Assembly: GCA_022791575.1 (NCBI GenBank)
Contig: JAAVZI010000036.1
Location: 1-64,000, forward strand
Direction: 5' to 3'
Length of the DNA: 64,000 nt
DNA from: Lachnospiraceae bacterium
GTDB lineage: Bacteria > Bacillota > Clostridia > Lachnospirales > Lachnospiraceae
Positions 24,869 through 34,186 of the stretch are shown in pieces. Positions within the stretch are counted from its first letter, which is position 1. Each line of letters starts with the position of its first letter. A program made the position numbers and the translations under genes. Under the pieces are notes generated by a model. It searched no databases, was not told the DNA's origin, and saw nothing but the letters and a program-made list of their open reading frames with translations.

Positions 24869-26410
24869 ATGAGTAAGAAACCTACAGTTTTAATGATTTT
24901 AGACGGATACGGATTAAACAGCAAATCCGACGGAAATGCCGTATCCCTGGCCAATACCCCGGTTATGGACAATCTGATGAAAGAGTATCCATTTGTAGAG
25001 GGCAATGCCAGCGGAATGGCAGTCGGGCTTCCTGACGGCCAGATGGGCAACTCCGAGGTAGGACACCTGAATATGGGCGCCGGCCGAATTGTCTACCAGG
25101 AGCTGACAAGAATTACCAAGGAAATCGAAGACGGCGATTTCTTCCGCAACGAGGCGCTTTTAAAAGCCGTCAACAATGCCAAGAAGAATCGGTCCAGCCT
25201 GCATTTGTTCGGCCTGCTGTCCGACGGCGGCGTACACAGCCACAATACCCATCTGTACGGCCTGCTGGATCTGGCCAAGAAAAACGGTCTGGAACAGGTA
25301 TATGTACACTGCTTCCTGGATGGCAGAGATACGCCCCCGGCTTCCGGCAAACAATTTGTTATAGATTTAATGGAGAAGATGAAAGAGATCGGCGTTGGCC
25401 AGGTGGCTTCCGTGATGGGACGCTACTATGCGATGGACCGCGACAACCGCTGGGACCGTGTAGAAAAGGCATATAATGCTATGGTAAAGGGCGAGGGTCT
25501 GACTGCTGCCTGCGGAAAATGTGCAGTGCAGAACTCCTATGATGACGATAAAACAGATGAATTTGTAGTGCCGACGGTAATTGTTGATGATAATGGAAAG
25601 CCGCTGACAACGATTCAGGATAAAGATTCTGTTATTTTCTTTAATTTCCGTCCTGACCGGGCCAGAGAGATTACAAGAGCGTTCTGCGCAGACAAATTTG
25701 ACGGCTTTGCCAGAGATAAACGGCTGGATCTGACCTATATCTGCTTTACCGAATATGATGTGACCATTCCTAATAAAGAGGTAGCTTTCCACAAAGTGGA
25801 GCTGCACAACACATTTGGTGAATATCTGGCACGTCATGGCAAAACTCAGGCCCGGATTGCAGAAACCGAAAAATACGCGCATGTTACATTTTTCTTTAAC
25901 GGCGGTGTTGAGGAACCGAACAAGGGCGAGGACCGCATTCTGGTTAATTCTCCCAAGGTGGCAACCTACGACCTGCAGCCGGAGATGAGCGCGTATGAAG
26001 TCTGTGATAAATTAGTCGAGGCGATTCGTTCTGAAAAATATGATATCATTATTATTAATTTTGCCAATCCAGATATGGTTGGACATACAGGAATTATTGA
26101 TGCGGCAGTCAAGGCGGTTGAAACCGTGGACGAGTGTGTGGGAAAGGCGGTTGCAGCTATTAAGGAAGTGGACGGCCAGATGTTCATCTGCGCAGACCAT
26201 GGCAATGCAGAGCAGTTGATTGATTATGAGAATGGAGGAAGCTTTACGGCGCATACGATTAATCCAGTGCCGTTTATTCTGGTAAATGCCGATCCAGCCT
26301 ACCAATTAAGAGAGGGCGGCTGCCTGGCTGATATTATCCCTACGCTGATTGAGCTGATGGGAATGGAGCAGCCGGAAGAAATGACTGGGAAATCCTTGCT
26401 GGTAAAATAG
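24869..26410 (+). CDS. gpmI: Cofactor-independent phosphoglycerate mutase
   Basis: 513 residues, the normal length. Mn2+-dependent interconversion of 3- and 2-phosphoglycerate through a phosphoserine. LMILDGYGLN (first metal Asp) and MGNSEVGHLNMGAGR with nucleophile Ser62 are at the N-terminus; HCFLDGRDTPP and VMGRYYAMDRDNRW lie in the transferase domain; NFANPDMVGHTG and ICADHGNAEQ carry the remaining metal ligands. RBS GAAAGGA. Eno is not in this window. Confidence 0.98.
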   Translation: MSKKPTVLMILDGYGLNSKSDGNAVSLANTPVMDNLMKEYPFVEGNASGMAVGLPDGQMGNSEVGHLNMGAGRIVYQELTRITKEIEDGDFFRNEALLKAVNNAKKNRSSLHLFGLLSDGGVHSHNTHLYGLLDLAKKNGLEQVYVHCFLDGRDTPPASGKQFVIDLMEKMKEIGVGQVASVMGRYYAMDRDNRWDRVEKAYNAMVKGEGLTAACGKCAVQNSYDDDKTDEFVVPTVIVDDNGKPLTTIQDKDSVIFFNFRPDRAREITRAFCADKFDGFARDKRLDLTYICFTEYDVTIPNKEVAFHKVELHNTFGEYLARHGKTQARIAETEKYAHVTFFFNGGVEEPNKGEDRILVNSPKVATYDLQPEMSAYEVCDKLVEAIRSEKYDIIIINFANPDMVGHTGIIDAAVKAVETVDECVGKAVAAIKEVDGQMFICADHGNAEQLIDYENGGSFTAHTINPVPFILVNADPAYQLREGGCLADIIPTLIELMGMEQPEEMTGKSLLVK

Positions 26411-26417
26411 AATGAAT

Positions 26418-26449
26418 GAAAGGGGCGGAATAATCGCCTCTTTTATTTT
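26418..26449 (+). terminator. Intrinsic terminator after gpmI
   Basis: Stem AAAGGGGCG / CGCCTCTTTT around GAATAAT, followed by ATTTTG. Confidence 0.85.
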
Positions 26450-26524
26450 GTCTTACTTTTACCATTCATTTTTCAATATATGGAAGAAAAATCATAATTT
26501 CATCATAAATTCTTAAGAATCGTA

Positions 26525-26533
26525 TGGTATAAT
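26525..26533 (+). promoter_or_regulatory. Extended -10 promoter for the VanR-like gene
   Basis: TGGTATAAT, a TGnTATAAT extended -10; no good -35 is visible, so an activator (possibly the regulator itself) may be needed. Downstream an 8-bp inverted repeat AAAACGCG (26549-26556) / CGCGTTTT (26584-26591) lies in the leader. Confidence 0.5.
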
Positions 26534-26617
26534 ATCTTTAAATTTACAAAAACGCGCGAGAATTTATTTTCCGATTATTGATACGCGTTTTCTGACCAAG
26601 TTCTAGGAGGGATCTAT

Positions 26618-27313
26618 ATGAAAGAGAAAATCCTGATTGTGGATGATGAAAAAGAAATTGCAGATTTACTGGAGTTGTATCTGGGAAATGATGGCTATGA
26701 AGTCTATAAATTCTACAATGGCAGCGATGCTTGGGACTGTCTAACGCAGACACCGATTGACCTAGCGCTGCTAGATATTATGCTGCCGGATATGGACGGC
26801 TTTGCACTGTGCCGCAAGATTCGGGAACAATGGTATTTTCCGATTATTATGCTGACGGCGCGGACAGAAGCCAGTGATAAAATTCAGGGAATTACTATGG
26901 GTGCGGATGATTATATTACAAAGCCATTTCACCCACTGGAAGTGATTGCTAGAGTAAGGGCACAGCTGCGCCGTATGCAGGACTATAACAGCCGCCTGCC
27001 TAGAAAGCAGGAACAGGAAATCTATGATATCCATGGACTGGAACTGAATGTAGATATGCATACTTGTACGTTATATGGAGAATCCGTCACATTGACGCCG
27101 ATTGAATTCTCGATTGTACATTATCTGTGCAGCAAGAAAGGTAGTGTAGTTTCTTCGGAAGAGTTGTTTGAACAGGTCTGGGGTGAAAAATATCTGGACA
27201 GTAACAATACCATTATGGCACATATTGCTAAAATTCGCGAGAAATTTCATGAAAATTCCAGAAAACCCAAATTTCTGAAAACGGTTTGGGGAGTGGGGTA
27301 TAAAATTGAATAA
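26618..27313 (+). CDS. OmpR/PhoB-family response regulator, VanR-like
   Basis: 231 residues. Receiver domain with acidic pair Asp9-Asp10, phosphoacceptor Asp53 (LALLDIMLPDMDG), LTAR switch Thr80 and Lys102 (DYITKPF). The C-terminal winged helix (residues ~130-230) ends in HIAKIREKF and KTVWGVGYKIE. The sequence style is that of the VanR group, though no vancomycin-resistance genes are near. It overlaps its kinase by 8 bp. TAGGAGG ribosome site. Confidence 0.93.
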   Translation: MKEKILIVDDEKEIADLLELYLGNDGYEVYKFYNGSDAWDCLTQTPIDLALLDIMLPDMDGFALCRKIREQWYFPIIMLTARTEASDKIQGITMGADDYITKPFHPLEVIARVRAQLRRMQDYNSRLPRKQEQEIYDIHGLELNVDMHTCTLYGESVTLTPIEFSIVHYLCSKKGSVVSSEELFEQVWGEKYLDSNNTIMAHIAKIREKFHENSRKPKFLKTVWGVGYKIE

Positions 27314-28496
27314 ATTACAAAATTCTTTATCTGGAGGAAACCGGCATAAAAACCTGTATTTTAATATGGAATTGCAAAAAAAACGCCTGAAGAAAGAGCT
27401 GACTCGAAATATGCTGCATCGGTTTTATATAGAGTCGGCATTATATGCTTTTGGTATTATTTTTCTGTTTGCAGTCGGATACTATGTATGTTCACAGAAA
27501 ATCTGGTATGAATCAACACCATTTTATGATCTGGTTCATTTGCTGCATTATAAATGGTTTGAGGTATTTCTAATTTTCTTTGCGGCTGGGCTTTTATTTC
27601 TGACCTTTCGATATTTTCGGAAATTCATCTGGATTTTGGAATATATTCTAAACGAGGTAGAGCAGATGGCCAATGAACCGGAAGGTGTGGCTCAAAACAA
27701 CACAGAACAGGTTCCTACGGAACTGACGGAGGTGCATCTGCAGATCGAGCGAATCCGAGAGCAGATGGAACAGAATCGTCTGGCAGCCAAAGAAGCTGAA
27801 AAACGAAAAAATGACCTGATTGTCTATATGGCACATGATCTTAAGACTCCCCTGACCTCGGTTATTGGATATCTTAATTTGCTGCGTGATGAGCAGGAGA
27901 TCTCTTCTAAGCTTCAGGAAAAATATCTAGGCATTGCCCTTCATAAAGCCGAGCGGCTAGAAGATTTGATCAATGAATTTTTTGAAATTACACGACTGCA
28001 GCTTTCTAATCTGGTATTGCAGAAATCGAAAGTTAATTTGGGACGGATGCTGGAACAAATCGCCTATGAATTTCGACCTCAGCTGATGGAAAAGCAAATA
28101 GAGTACGAACTGCATTTAGAGCCTGGTTTGGAAATTAATTGTGATATCGATAAAATAGAACGCGTGTTTGATAATTTGCTGAAAAATGCCTTTCACTATA
28201 GTTATGAACAATCCACAATCCATATTTCCACCTATCAGGAAACCATCCAAAAGCCGGATGGATGGAAACCAGCAGCAGCGATTCAATTTGATAACCGCGG
28301 AAAAACGATACCAGCGGAAAAATTAAGCCAAATTTTTGAACAGTTTTTCCGTATGGATCATTCCAGAGCTTCTTATTCCGGCGGTGCCGGTTTAGGGCTG
28401 GCAATTGCCAAGGAAATTGTAGAAGCGCATGGAGGCACGATTAACTGCACCAGCGAACAGGAACACATTTGTTTTAAGATTGTACTGCCATTTTGA
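27306..28496 (+). CDS. Sensor histidine kinase, VanS-like
   Basis: 396 residues from TTG 27306, placed behind GGGGAGTGGGG at the end of the regulator gene. Two membrane helices (about residues 44-62 and 84-104) bracket only a short external loop of ~20 residues, so the stimulus is probably sensed in or at the membrane. HAMP-like linker, H-box with His177 (YMAHDLKTPLTSVIGYL), N-box (FDNLLKNAFHYS), G-boxes (DNRGKTIPAEKL, GGAGLGLAIAKEI). Partner of the regulator just upstream. The C39 peptidase gene that follows is a candidate target. Confidence 0.93.
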   Translation: MNKLQNSLSGGNRHKNLYFNMELQKKRLKKELTRNMLHRFYIESALYAFGIIFLFAVGYYVCSQKIWYESTPFYDLVHLLHYKWFEVFLIFFAAGLLFLTFRYFRKFIWILEYILNEVEQMANEPEGVAQNNTEQVPTELTEVHLQIERIREQMEQNRLAAKEAEKRKNDLIVYMAHDLKTPLTSVIGYLNLLRDEQEISSKLQEKYLGIALHKAERLEDLINEFFEITRLQLSNLVLQKSKVNLGRMLEQIAYEFRPQLMEKQIEYELHLEPGLEINCDIDKIERVFDNLLKNAFHYSYEQSTIHISTYQETIQKPDGWKPAAAIQFDNRGKTIPAEKLSQIFEQFFRMDHSRASYSGGAGLGLAIAKEIVEAHGGTINCTSEQEHICFKIVLPF

Positions 28497-28548
28497 GAAA
28501 AATATAAGATTTATCAAAGAATTCCTTGAAATATCTTTTTTGTTTGTA

Positions 28549-28557
28549 TGTTATAGT
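28549..28557 (+). promoter_or_regulatory. Extended -10 promoter for the C39 peptidase gene
   Basis: TGTTATAGT, an extended -10, 36 bp before the start; a TTGAAA at 28526 is too far (20-bp spacing) to be a good -35. Confidence 0.45.
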
Positions 28558-28592
28558 AAGAATAACTAAAAAACAAACAAAAGGGAGGAATT

Positions 28593-29393
28593 ATGATGAA
28601 TCAGGAATTATATAGGAAAAAACGTAGACAGAGGAAGAAACGCAGAAGGCTGCTGACTAGAGTATGTCTGCTGTTTGTCATTATAGGACTGGGAACCGTA
28701 GCTGTTAGGCTTGCCGAACAGTATGACAAAGGTCTGTTTGGTTTATCAGACAGAACGACCTTTTCCGACTCGTTTGATACTCAAAATTGCCCGGAAAGCC
28801 TGTTAGAAATTGCCCGGAAAAATCCAGAAACCATTGAATTTGTAGAAAATTATGCTAAAGAAAAGACGAAAAAGCATACGATCAATTTATCTGGTGAAGT
28901 GAATAAAGGAACGATTCCGCTTTTTATGCAGTGGGATACCCGGTGGGGGTATGAAATGTACGGCGATGATATGATGGCTGTGACTGGCTGTGGTCCAACT
29001 TGTCTTTCTATGGTTGTATGCGGGCTTAGCGGCAGTTTAGAATGGTCCCCGCTGAAGGTAGCACAGATGGCAGAAGAAAAAGGTTATTATGTCAGCGGTT
29101 CCGGTTCCTCTTGGAACCTGATGTCCGAAGGGGCCGGGGAGTTAGGCCTGACAGTTCATAAAATCCGCTTTGAAGAATCGGCGATTAAGAACAGTCTCAA
29201 AAATCATCAGCCAGTGATTTGTATTATGGGGCCAGGTGATTTTACGACAACTGGACATTTCATTGTATTAAGCGGCCTGGATTCAAGCGGAAAGGTTGAA
29301 GTGCGTGACCCTTTCCGCAGGAAAAACAGCAAAGCATGGGAGCTGGAAGAGATTATGGGACAGGTCCGGGAGCTGTGGGCCTATAGTTATTAG
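28593..29393 (+). CDS. Membrane-anchored C39-family cysteine peptidase
   Basis: 266 residues. Very basic N-terminus (RKKRRQRKKRRR), one membrane helix at about residues 21-40, then an external papain-like C39 domain: IPLFMQWDTRWGYEMYGDD, TGCGPTCLSMV with Cys133, TTTGHFIVLSG with His222, VRDPF with Asp239. Such proteins act on the cell surface on peptides or peptidoglycan cross-links; substrate not shown. It has no ABC or bacteriocin partner, unlike C39 peptidases of bacteriocin exporters. GGGAGG ribosome site, two adjacent ATGs. Confidence 0.87.
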   Translation: MMNQELYRKKRRQRKKRRRLLTRVCLLFVIIGLGTVAVRLAEQYDKGLFGLSDRTTFSDSFDTQNCPESLLEIARKNPETIEFVENYAKEKTKKHTINLSGEVNKGTIPLFMQWDTRWGYEMYGDDMMAVTGCGPTCLSMVVCGLSGSLEWSPLKVAQMAEEKGYYVSGSGSSWNLMSEGAGELGLTVHKIRFEESAIKNSLKNHQPVICIMGPGDFTTTGHFIVLSGLDSSGKVEVRDPFRRKNSKAWELEEIMGQVRELWAYSY

Positions 29394-29406
29394 CATTTTA
29401 GGAATG

Positions 29407-29451
29407 AGCTGCACAAAAGATCATTTTACGGGTTTTCGGTGCAGCTTTTTT
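29407..29451. terminator. Bidirectional terminator between C39 peptidase and spoVB genes
   Basis: AGCTGCAC (29407-29414) pairs with GTGCAGCT (29439-29446) and is followed by a T-run. It overlaps the 3' end of the convergent spoVB-like gene. Confidence 0.7.
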
Positions 29452-30983
29452 ATGGAAGGAAAAGCACCATAATACCAGGCAAATCCTATGTATACTAACG
29501 TAACCAGCATTCCTTTGCTGCAAAGTACTGCAAATGGCGGCAGGGAAGTATCCAGTATAGGATCAAGGAGCCGGCACAGGGAGATACTGACAAGGATACC
29601 GCACACAGGTACTAAAATATACCGTGCTGGGCGGAAGTGAATCTGGTATTCCCGATTCAGACACCGCAGCAGAAGCAGAGTTAAAAACAGCTGGCTTGCC
29701 AGTATGCCCCAGAGATAGCCAAGAATACCAATTCTTGGAATCGAAAAGGTGACAAAACCAATGCGGATCAGCAGACTTATGGAATTGTATACAAAATATA
29801 AAAATGTCTTTCCCAGGCCATGTACAATGCTTCCCAGTGTGGTTGTAATATAGAGAAAAGGACAAATCCAGGCTAGGGTTACAATGAAACGGCCGGCTTC
29901 TTCATTGTGATACAGCACCATTCCCATATCATTTCCAAGAAAAAGAAAGATGCCAGTACAATAGATCCCAAGCAGCAGACAGTATTTTAATGACTGTTCC
30001 ACAGCGTTCTGTATGGACGCTGTTTTTTGTTCTGCCTGGGCCTGGGCAATGGTAGGCAGAAGCATAACCGATACCGAATTCGTAAGGGCAGAGGGAAAGA
30101 GAATCAACGGAAGAGCCATTCCAGTCAAAATGCCATAAGTACTTAAAGCGGTCCCTGTACTTAGACCATATTGCTTTAACATTGACGGAATCAAAATAGC
30201 TTCTACACTTTGCAGCAGATTAATAAACAGTCGGTTCATGGTTAGAGGAACAGACTGTCGAAGCAATAGGGACAGTAAGGCTGCTTTGGAAGGTTTATGA
30301 CCGATTATGACGTTTTCTGACGCTTTTCTTTGCTTGTTTTTCACTTTTTCCATATGGAATTTGACAGCAGTGACTGAGAAGAGGGTAGAGGTAGCTTCTC
30401 CCAATACCAGCCCCCATACGGCTAGGTCAATGGTAATTGGACTTTGATTCTTTCTTAAAATTTCCACAATTAAAAAGACGCCGCCGACTCGGACAATCTG
30501 TTCTGCAAGCTGTGTCAGAGAAGGAATGGATGCATTTTTGATCCCATAATAATAGCCGCATACTACAGAATGGACAGCTGACAGGGGAAGAGCATAAGCT
30601 AGAATTCGAAGCAGACTGCTGCATCGTTCTTCCTGCAAAAAGTATACGGCAATCCAATCGGCCTGGAAATATAAGAATAGAGAGGCCGCAGCGGCAAGGG
30701 ATACCGATAGAACCAATCCCAGACGATAGACTGTAAACTGCTGGTCCCGCCTTTCTTTTGTATCATTAGCGGCAACTAACCTTGAAACGGCTGTCTGTAT
30801 ACCTGCTGAAGAAAGCGAATGGCACAAAGCATAAACAGGAAAGATTAGCTGATAGATTCCAATTCCTTCTGCACCAATTGCATGGGTAAGGAATACTCTA
30901 TAATAGAACCCTATCAGTCTGCTAATCATTCCGGCTGCAGTCAGCAGGAACGTTCCTTTGATCAATGTACGTCGGATACTCAT
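29421..30983 (-). CDS. spoVB: SpoVB-type MOP-superfamily flippase
   Basis: 520 residues with about 14 membrane helices. N-terminal KGTFLLTAAGMISRLIGFYYRVFLTHAIGAEGIGIYQL and AGIQTAVSRLVA are typical of stage V sporulation protein B/YtgP-type polysaccharide-lipid flippases. In Bacillus, SpoVB is needed for cortex peptidoglycan in spores, probably moving lipid II or a related lipid; the YtgP/MurJ-like relatives act in growing cells, and the two cannot be separated by eye. AGGTG ribosome site before the ATG. Confidence 0.85.
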   Translation of the reverse strand: MSIRRTLIKGTFLLTAAGMISRLIGFYYRVFLTHAIGAEGIGIYQLIFPVYALCHSLSSAGIQTAVSRLVAANDTKERRDQQFTVYRLGLVLSVSLAAAASLFLYFQADWIAVYFLQEERCSSLLRILAYALPLSAVHSVVCGYYYGIKNASIPSLTQLAEQIVRVGGVFLIVEILRKNQSPITIDLAVWGLVLGEATSTLFSVTAVKFHMEKVKNKQRKASENVIIGHKPSKAALLSLLLRQSVPLTMNRLFINLLQSVEAILIPSMLKQYGLSTGTALSTYGILTGMALPLILFPSALTNSVSVMLLPTIAQAQAEQKTASIQNAVEQSLKYCLLLGIYCTGIFLFLGNDMGMVLYHNEEAGRFIVTLAWICPFLYITTTLGSIVHGLGKTFLYFVYNSISLLIRIGFVTFSIPRIGILGYLWGILASQLFLTLLLLRCLNREYQIHFRPARYILVPVCGILVSISLCRLLDPILDTSLPPFAVLCSKGMLVTLVYIGFAWYYGAFPSIKKLHRKPVK

Positions 30984-31006
30984 AATTCACCTATTGAAAG
31001 AGCGCT

Positions 31007-31038
31007 GTAACCCTTCGGACAAACAACAGGAAGGTTAC
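31007..31038. other. Inverted repeat between spoVB and the cysteine desulfurase gene
   Basis: GTAACCCTTC (31007-31016) pairs with GAAGGTTAC (31030-31038) apart from one bulged C. It lies in the 132-bp divergent gap and is followed by GTGTTTTTATC. It could be an operator or a weak terminator. Confidence 0.4.
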
Positions 31039-31115
31039 GTGTTTTTATCAGTATATTCAACAGGCTGGATTTTTAGCATAGGTTTTATCAATGACAAAGG
31101 GAAGGAAGGAAAAAA

Positions 31116-32279
31116 ATGATATATCTGGATAATGCAGCAACTACCAAAGTATCTGAAACTGTAGTGGAAGGGATGCTTCCCTTTATGAATCGGAAATACG
31201 GCAATCCTTCAGGAATTTATGAATTCGCGGATCAGTCAGGAAAAGCAGTAGAACATGCCAGAGAACAGGTTGCCTCTTTAATTGGAGCGCAGAAAAAAGA
31301 AATTTATTTTACCTCCGGCGGCAGCGAATCCGATAACTGGGCATTAAAATCAGTTATGGAGCAATACAAAGATAAGGGGCGTCATCTGATTACAAGTAAA
31401 ATCGAACATCATGCGATATTAGAGACCTGCGCCTGGCTGGAAAAGCAAGGCTGCGATATCACTTATCTGGACGTGGACGAAAATGGATTTGTCAAAATGA
31501 ATCAGCTGGAAAAAAGCATACGCAAAGATACCGTCTGTATTTCCATTATGACTGCAAATAATGAAATCGGCACCATTCAGCCTCTTTATGAGATCGGAAG
31601 ACTTGCTAGGAGACATAACCTGATCTTTCATACAGACGCGGTACAGGCATACGGACATATTCCCATTGATGTACGGGAATGCAATATTCATTTGCTGAGC
31701 GCTAGTGCCCATAAGCTACATGGTCCCAAAGGAGTAGGCTGTCTCTATATCAATGACACCATTGATGTTCCCTCCATGATCTATGGGGGAGGGCAAGAGA
31801 GCGGACATCGTGCCGGTACAGAAAATGTTCCTGGCATCGTTGGCTTTGGCATAGCTGCCGAAGAAGCCAGCAGAAATATGAACCTGCGCCGCGAAAAGGA
31901 ATTGAAGCTTCGCAATTACCTGATGAAACGTATTCTCTGGGAGATTCCCTATGTACGCATCAATGGTTCAGTAAAACGCAGGCTTCCCAATAATGCTAAT
32001 TTCAGTTTCCAGTTCGTAGATGGAGAATCACTGCTGATTCTGCTGGACAGTGCTGGAATCTGTGCTTCGGCGGCTTCCGCCTGTTCTGCTGGTTCTAAGG
32101 AACCTTCACACGTATTAATGGCGCTTGGAATGCCGGAGGAACTAGCTTACGGAACGTTAAGGCTGACTGTCAGTGCTGACAATACTAAGCAGGAGATGGA
32201 TATCGTGGTAGAAAAAATCAAAGAAAGCGTCTCCCGGCTGCGGGAAATGTCCTCTGAAATGGCGGATGTGGAACAATGA
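31116..32279 (+). CDS. Cysteine desulfurase (NifS/IscS-like)
   Basis: 387 residues. PLP enzyme that moves sulfur from cysteine to a protein persulfide. YLDNAATTKVSE start, PLP Lys200 in LLSASAHKLHGPKG, TSGGSESDNWALKS, EHHAILE, and the sulfur-accepting Cys323 in ASACSAGS within a group-I-type active-site loop. No iscU, thiI or tRNA sulfurtransferase follows directly, so the acceptor pathway is open; in Clostridia this type often sits before thiI. GGAAGGAAGG ribosome site. Confidence 0.93.
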   Translation: MIYLDNAATTKVSETVVEGMLPFMNRKYGNPSGIYEFADQSGKAVEHAREQVASLIGAQKKEIYFTSGGSESDNWALKSVMEQYKDKGRHLITSKIEHHAILETCAWLEKQGCDITYLDVDENGFVKMNQLEKSIRKDTVCISIMTANNEIGTIQPLYEIGRLARRHNLIFHTDAVQAYGHIPIDVRECNIHLLSASAHKLHGPKGVGCLYINDTIDVPSMIYGGGQESGHRAGTENVPGIVGFGIAAEEASRNMNLRREKELKLRNYLMKRILWEIPYVRINGSVKRRLPNNANFSFQFVDGESLLILLDSAGICASAASACSAGSKEPSHVLMALGMPEELAYGTLRLTVSADNTKQEMDIVVEKIKESVSRLREMSSEMADVEQ

Positions 32280-32377
32280 GTCATATCATAAATAAAGGCG
32301 AAAACCGAGAATTGTCTGAGAAATTCTGCTATACAGGGAAATTACAAGGACAAAGCCAATGACGATTCACTTGTGTA

Positions 32378-32406
32378 TTGAAATCTATCGGATTATTCGA
32401 TATAAT
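32378..32406 (+). promoter_or_regulatory. Strong sigma-A promoter upstream of the Rpn-like gene
   Basis: TTGAAA (32378-32383), 17-bp spacer, TATAAT (32401-32406). It gives a ~160-base leader before the ATG at 32569; the rest of this 289-bp gap is AT-rich (repeated TATATA/ATATATGG near 32451-32481) with no ORF. Confidence 0.7.
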
Positions 32407-32568
32407 AATTGTAGAGATAAGAAATACATGAGAAAAACATTGTTTGATGGATATAACATATATACCTTGTATATATGGTGTGAAGTACATTTAACGTAGA
32501 ATGCTCTTTTAGGCTACAAAGTACAGAGTAATTTTTGAATAAGGTTGCCAGCAGACAAAGGAGGAAGA

Positions 32569-33393
32569 ATGGAAAAACAAATGGAAATAGAAGATTTTGA
32601 TAAACAATGGGAAGAATTAGGGATATCCAATGATTTCCTGTTTATGAAAGTCATGCAGAACCCAGAACTTTGCAAAGAATTATTACATCGGATTCTGCCA
32701 GATTTGGATATAGACCATATTGAATATCCAGAACTGCAGAAAGAGATAAAAGAAGATATGGAAGCCAAAAGTATCCGACTAGATGTATACGTAAAAGGCA
32801 GTAAGGACATTATTTATAACATTGAAATGCAGGCGGCGGATACAAAAGAATTGCCAAAAAGAAGCCGCTATTATCAGGCTATGATAGATCTGCAGTTGCT
32901 GGACAAGGGAGATAAAAGCTACAATGAGCTGAACAGAACTTACATTATCTTCATTTGCCTGTTTGATTTGTTTGGTCAGGGGAGGCATATTTATACCTTT
33001 GAAAACCTCTGCAAAGAAGACACCAGCCTTGTTATGGGCGATGAAGCAACAAAGATTTTCTTAAATGCTAAGGGAAGCATAAATGATATAAGTAATGAAT
33101 TAAAAGTATTCTTAGATTATGTGGCTGGAAAGAAATCAAATGATGTATTTGTTGATAAATTAGAAGAAGCAGTCCAAAAAGCCAAGAAAAACAGGGAATG
33201 GAGGCATGATTATATGACGTTAATGATGAGAGATAGAGTAAATGTTGAAAAGGGTGAAAAACGTGGTGAAATTCGTGGTACCATTAAAACCTATAAAAGA
33301 ATGAATGTACCAGATGATATTATTATTGAAAACCTACAAGATATTTATAACTTATCAGAACAGGAAGCAGAGGAGTATTTGCAAAACATTTAA
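32569..33393 (+). CDS. Rpn-family PD-(D/E)XK nuclease / putative transposase
   Basis: 274 residues from ATG 32569 behind AAAGGAGGAA. It has the Rpn/PDDEXK-family layout: NDFLFMKVMQNPELCKELLHRIL, then SIRLDVYVKG, with the D-xn-E-x-Q active site (Asp in RLDVYV, and NIEMQAAD), and RSRYYQAMIDLQLLDKGDKYNELN-like region plus YIIFICLFDLFG. The C-terminal part KGEKRGEIRGTIKTYKRM is the usual basic tail. Family members are DNA endonucleases promoting RecA-independent recombination, often in many copies and fast-evolving. More AT-rich than its neighbours, suggesting acquisition. Terminator follows. Confidence 0.87.
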   Translation: MEKQMEIEDFDKQWEELGISNDFLFMKVMQNPELCKELLHRILPDLDIDHIEYPELQKEIKEDMEAKSIRLDVYVKGSKDIIYNIEMQAADTKELPKRSRYYQAMIDLQLLDKGDKSYNELNRTYIIFICLFDLFGQGRHIYTFENLCKEDTSLVMGDEATKIFLNAKGSINDISNELKVFLDYVAGKKSNDVFVDKLEEAVQKAKKNREWRHDYMTLMMRDRVNVEKGEKRGEIRGTIKTYKRMNVPDDIIIENLQDIYNLSEQEAEEYLQNI

Positions 33394-33420
33394 TAGAAAG
33401 AAATATTTCGTTGTAAAATA

Positions 33421-33464
33421 GAATGCGACAGGAGTTATTAAACTCTATCGCATTTTATTTTTTG
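33421..33464 (+). terminator. Intrinsic terminator after the Rpn-like gene
   Basis: Stem AATGCGAC..GGAGTT / AACTC..ATCGCATT, then TTATTTTTTG. Confidence 0.8.
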
Positions 33465-33474
33465 TAGAAAAATA

Positions 33475-33488
33475 GTACTGGCCAGTAC
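33475..33488. other. 14-bp perfect palindrome
   Basis: GTACTGGCCAGTAC, about 100 bp before the unknown coiled-coil gene. It has the shape of a dimeric repressor site, but no matching regulator can be named. Confidence 0.4.
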
Positions 33489-33590
33489 GGAAATTATTAT
33501 CAGTAAATGTGAATGGAGGTGGTTTGTATCAAAACAACTCGAAAGTCTCATAAGTTTTTGAATTATGAAGATACGAAGGAAATTGAAAGA

Positions 33591-33998
33591 ATGAACAACA
33601 GAGGGGAAAGGAAGATGGCTGGTCCGGCAGAAAAAGAACCCAGCCAGATTAATTTTGGAAAGTATTTGAAGTTAAGGGAAGGAGAAGGAAATTATGACAT
33701 TACAGGAACGGCTAAGGAGGATAATAAGAAAAATGAACTCCTACAGAACTATTATGCAGAAATGGAAAGAAGGCAGGGTATTGAGGATGAAGCCTTTGGT
33801 ATCCTGCATCCTGGATGGAGCGATATTGTGATCTTAACTGAACCGGATACAGAAAAAGCAAGGCAGATTTTTTCAGGGTGGATTGACCAGACACTTGCCA
33901 TGAAGGAAAAAGAAATTGAAAACAAACAAAAAGAAATCGCAGAACTGGAGAAAAAATTAGAGGTTGTTCAGAGTTTCAAAGATCCTTGGCAGGAATAA
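33591..33998 (+). CDS. Unknown protein with C-terminal coiled coil
   Basis: Not recognised. The open frame runs from 33513; ATG 33591 (AAGGA upstream) and ATG 33615 (GGGGAAAGGA upstream) are both plausible starts, giving 135 or 127 residues. Middle motif AFGILHPGWSDIVILTEPDTEKARQIF, then a charged heptad helix KEKEIENKQKEIAELEKKLE. No signal or membrane segment. Its position next to the Rpn-like gene and a gene remnant suggests a small accessory patch. Confidence 0.55.
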   Translation: MNNRGERKMAGPAEKEPSQINFGKYLKLREGEGNYDITGTAKEDNKKNELLQNYYAEMERRQGIEDEAFGILHPGWSDIVILTEPDTEKARQIFSGWIDQTLAMKEKEIENKQKEIAELEKKLEVVQSFKDPWQE

Positions 33999-34081
33999 AA
34001 AGGGCTGACATCCAAACCATTAAAAGGATATCACATTGAGAAAAGAAAGCTTGATAAGGTATTAATGGAGGTTGGAATAAC

Positions 34082-34186
34082 ATGAAGTTAAAAATAACAG
34101 TAGATATTGATTTAGAAAGGTCTGGATTAGATTCAGATGAGGTAAAAGATAATATTGTGCAGTTTACAGAAGATCTGGTTAGCTAA
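34082..34186 (+). pseudogene. 34-codon ORF, probable N-terminal remnant of a phage/ICE-type protein
   Basis: ATG 34082 follows TGGAGGT with good spacing and encodes 34 residues (MKLKITVDIDLERSG, ending EDLVS). The sequence looks like the start of a longer small protein of the kind seen in mobile elements, cut by a TAA at 34184; a few more codons with no stop follow in frame before the next stop. The rest of the 33999-34353 gap holds nothing else that I can support. Confidence 0.4.

Noticed and set aside
26618-28496. Vancomycin-resistance cluster suggested by VanR/VanS-like genes
   Set aside because: No vanH, ligase, vanX or vanY genes are present; only a C39 peptidase follows. The likeness is at family level.
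28526-28557. TTGAAA...TATAGT as a complete -35/-10 promoter for the C39 gene
   Set aside because: The spacer is 20 bp, too long for sigma-A; only the extended -10 is kept as supported.
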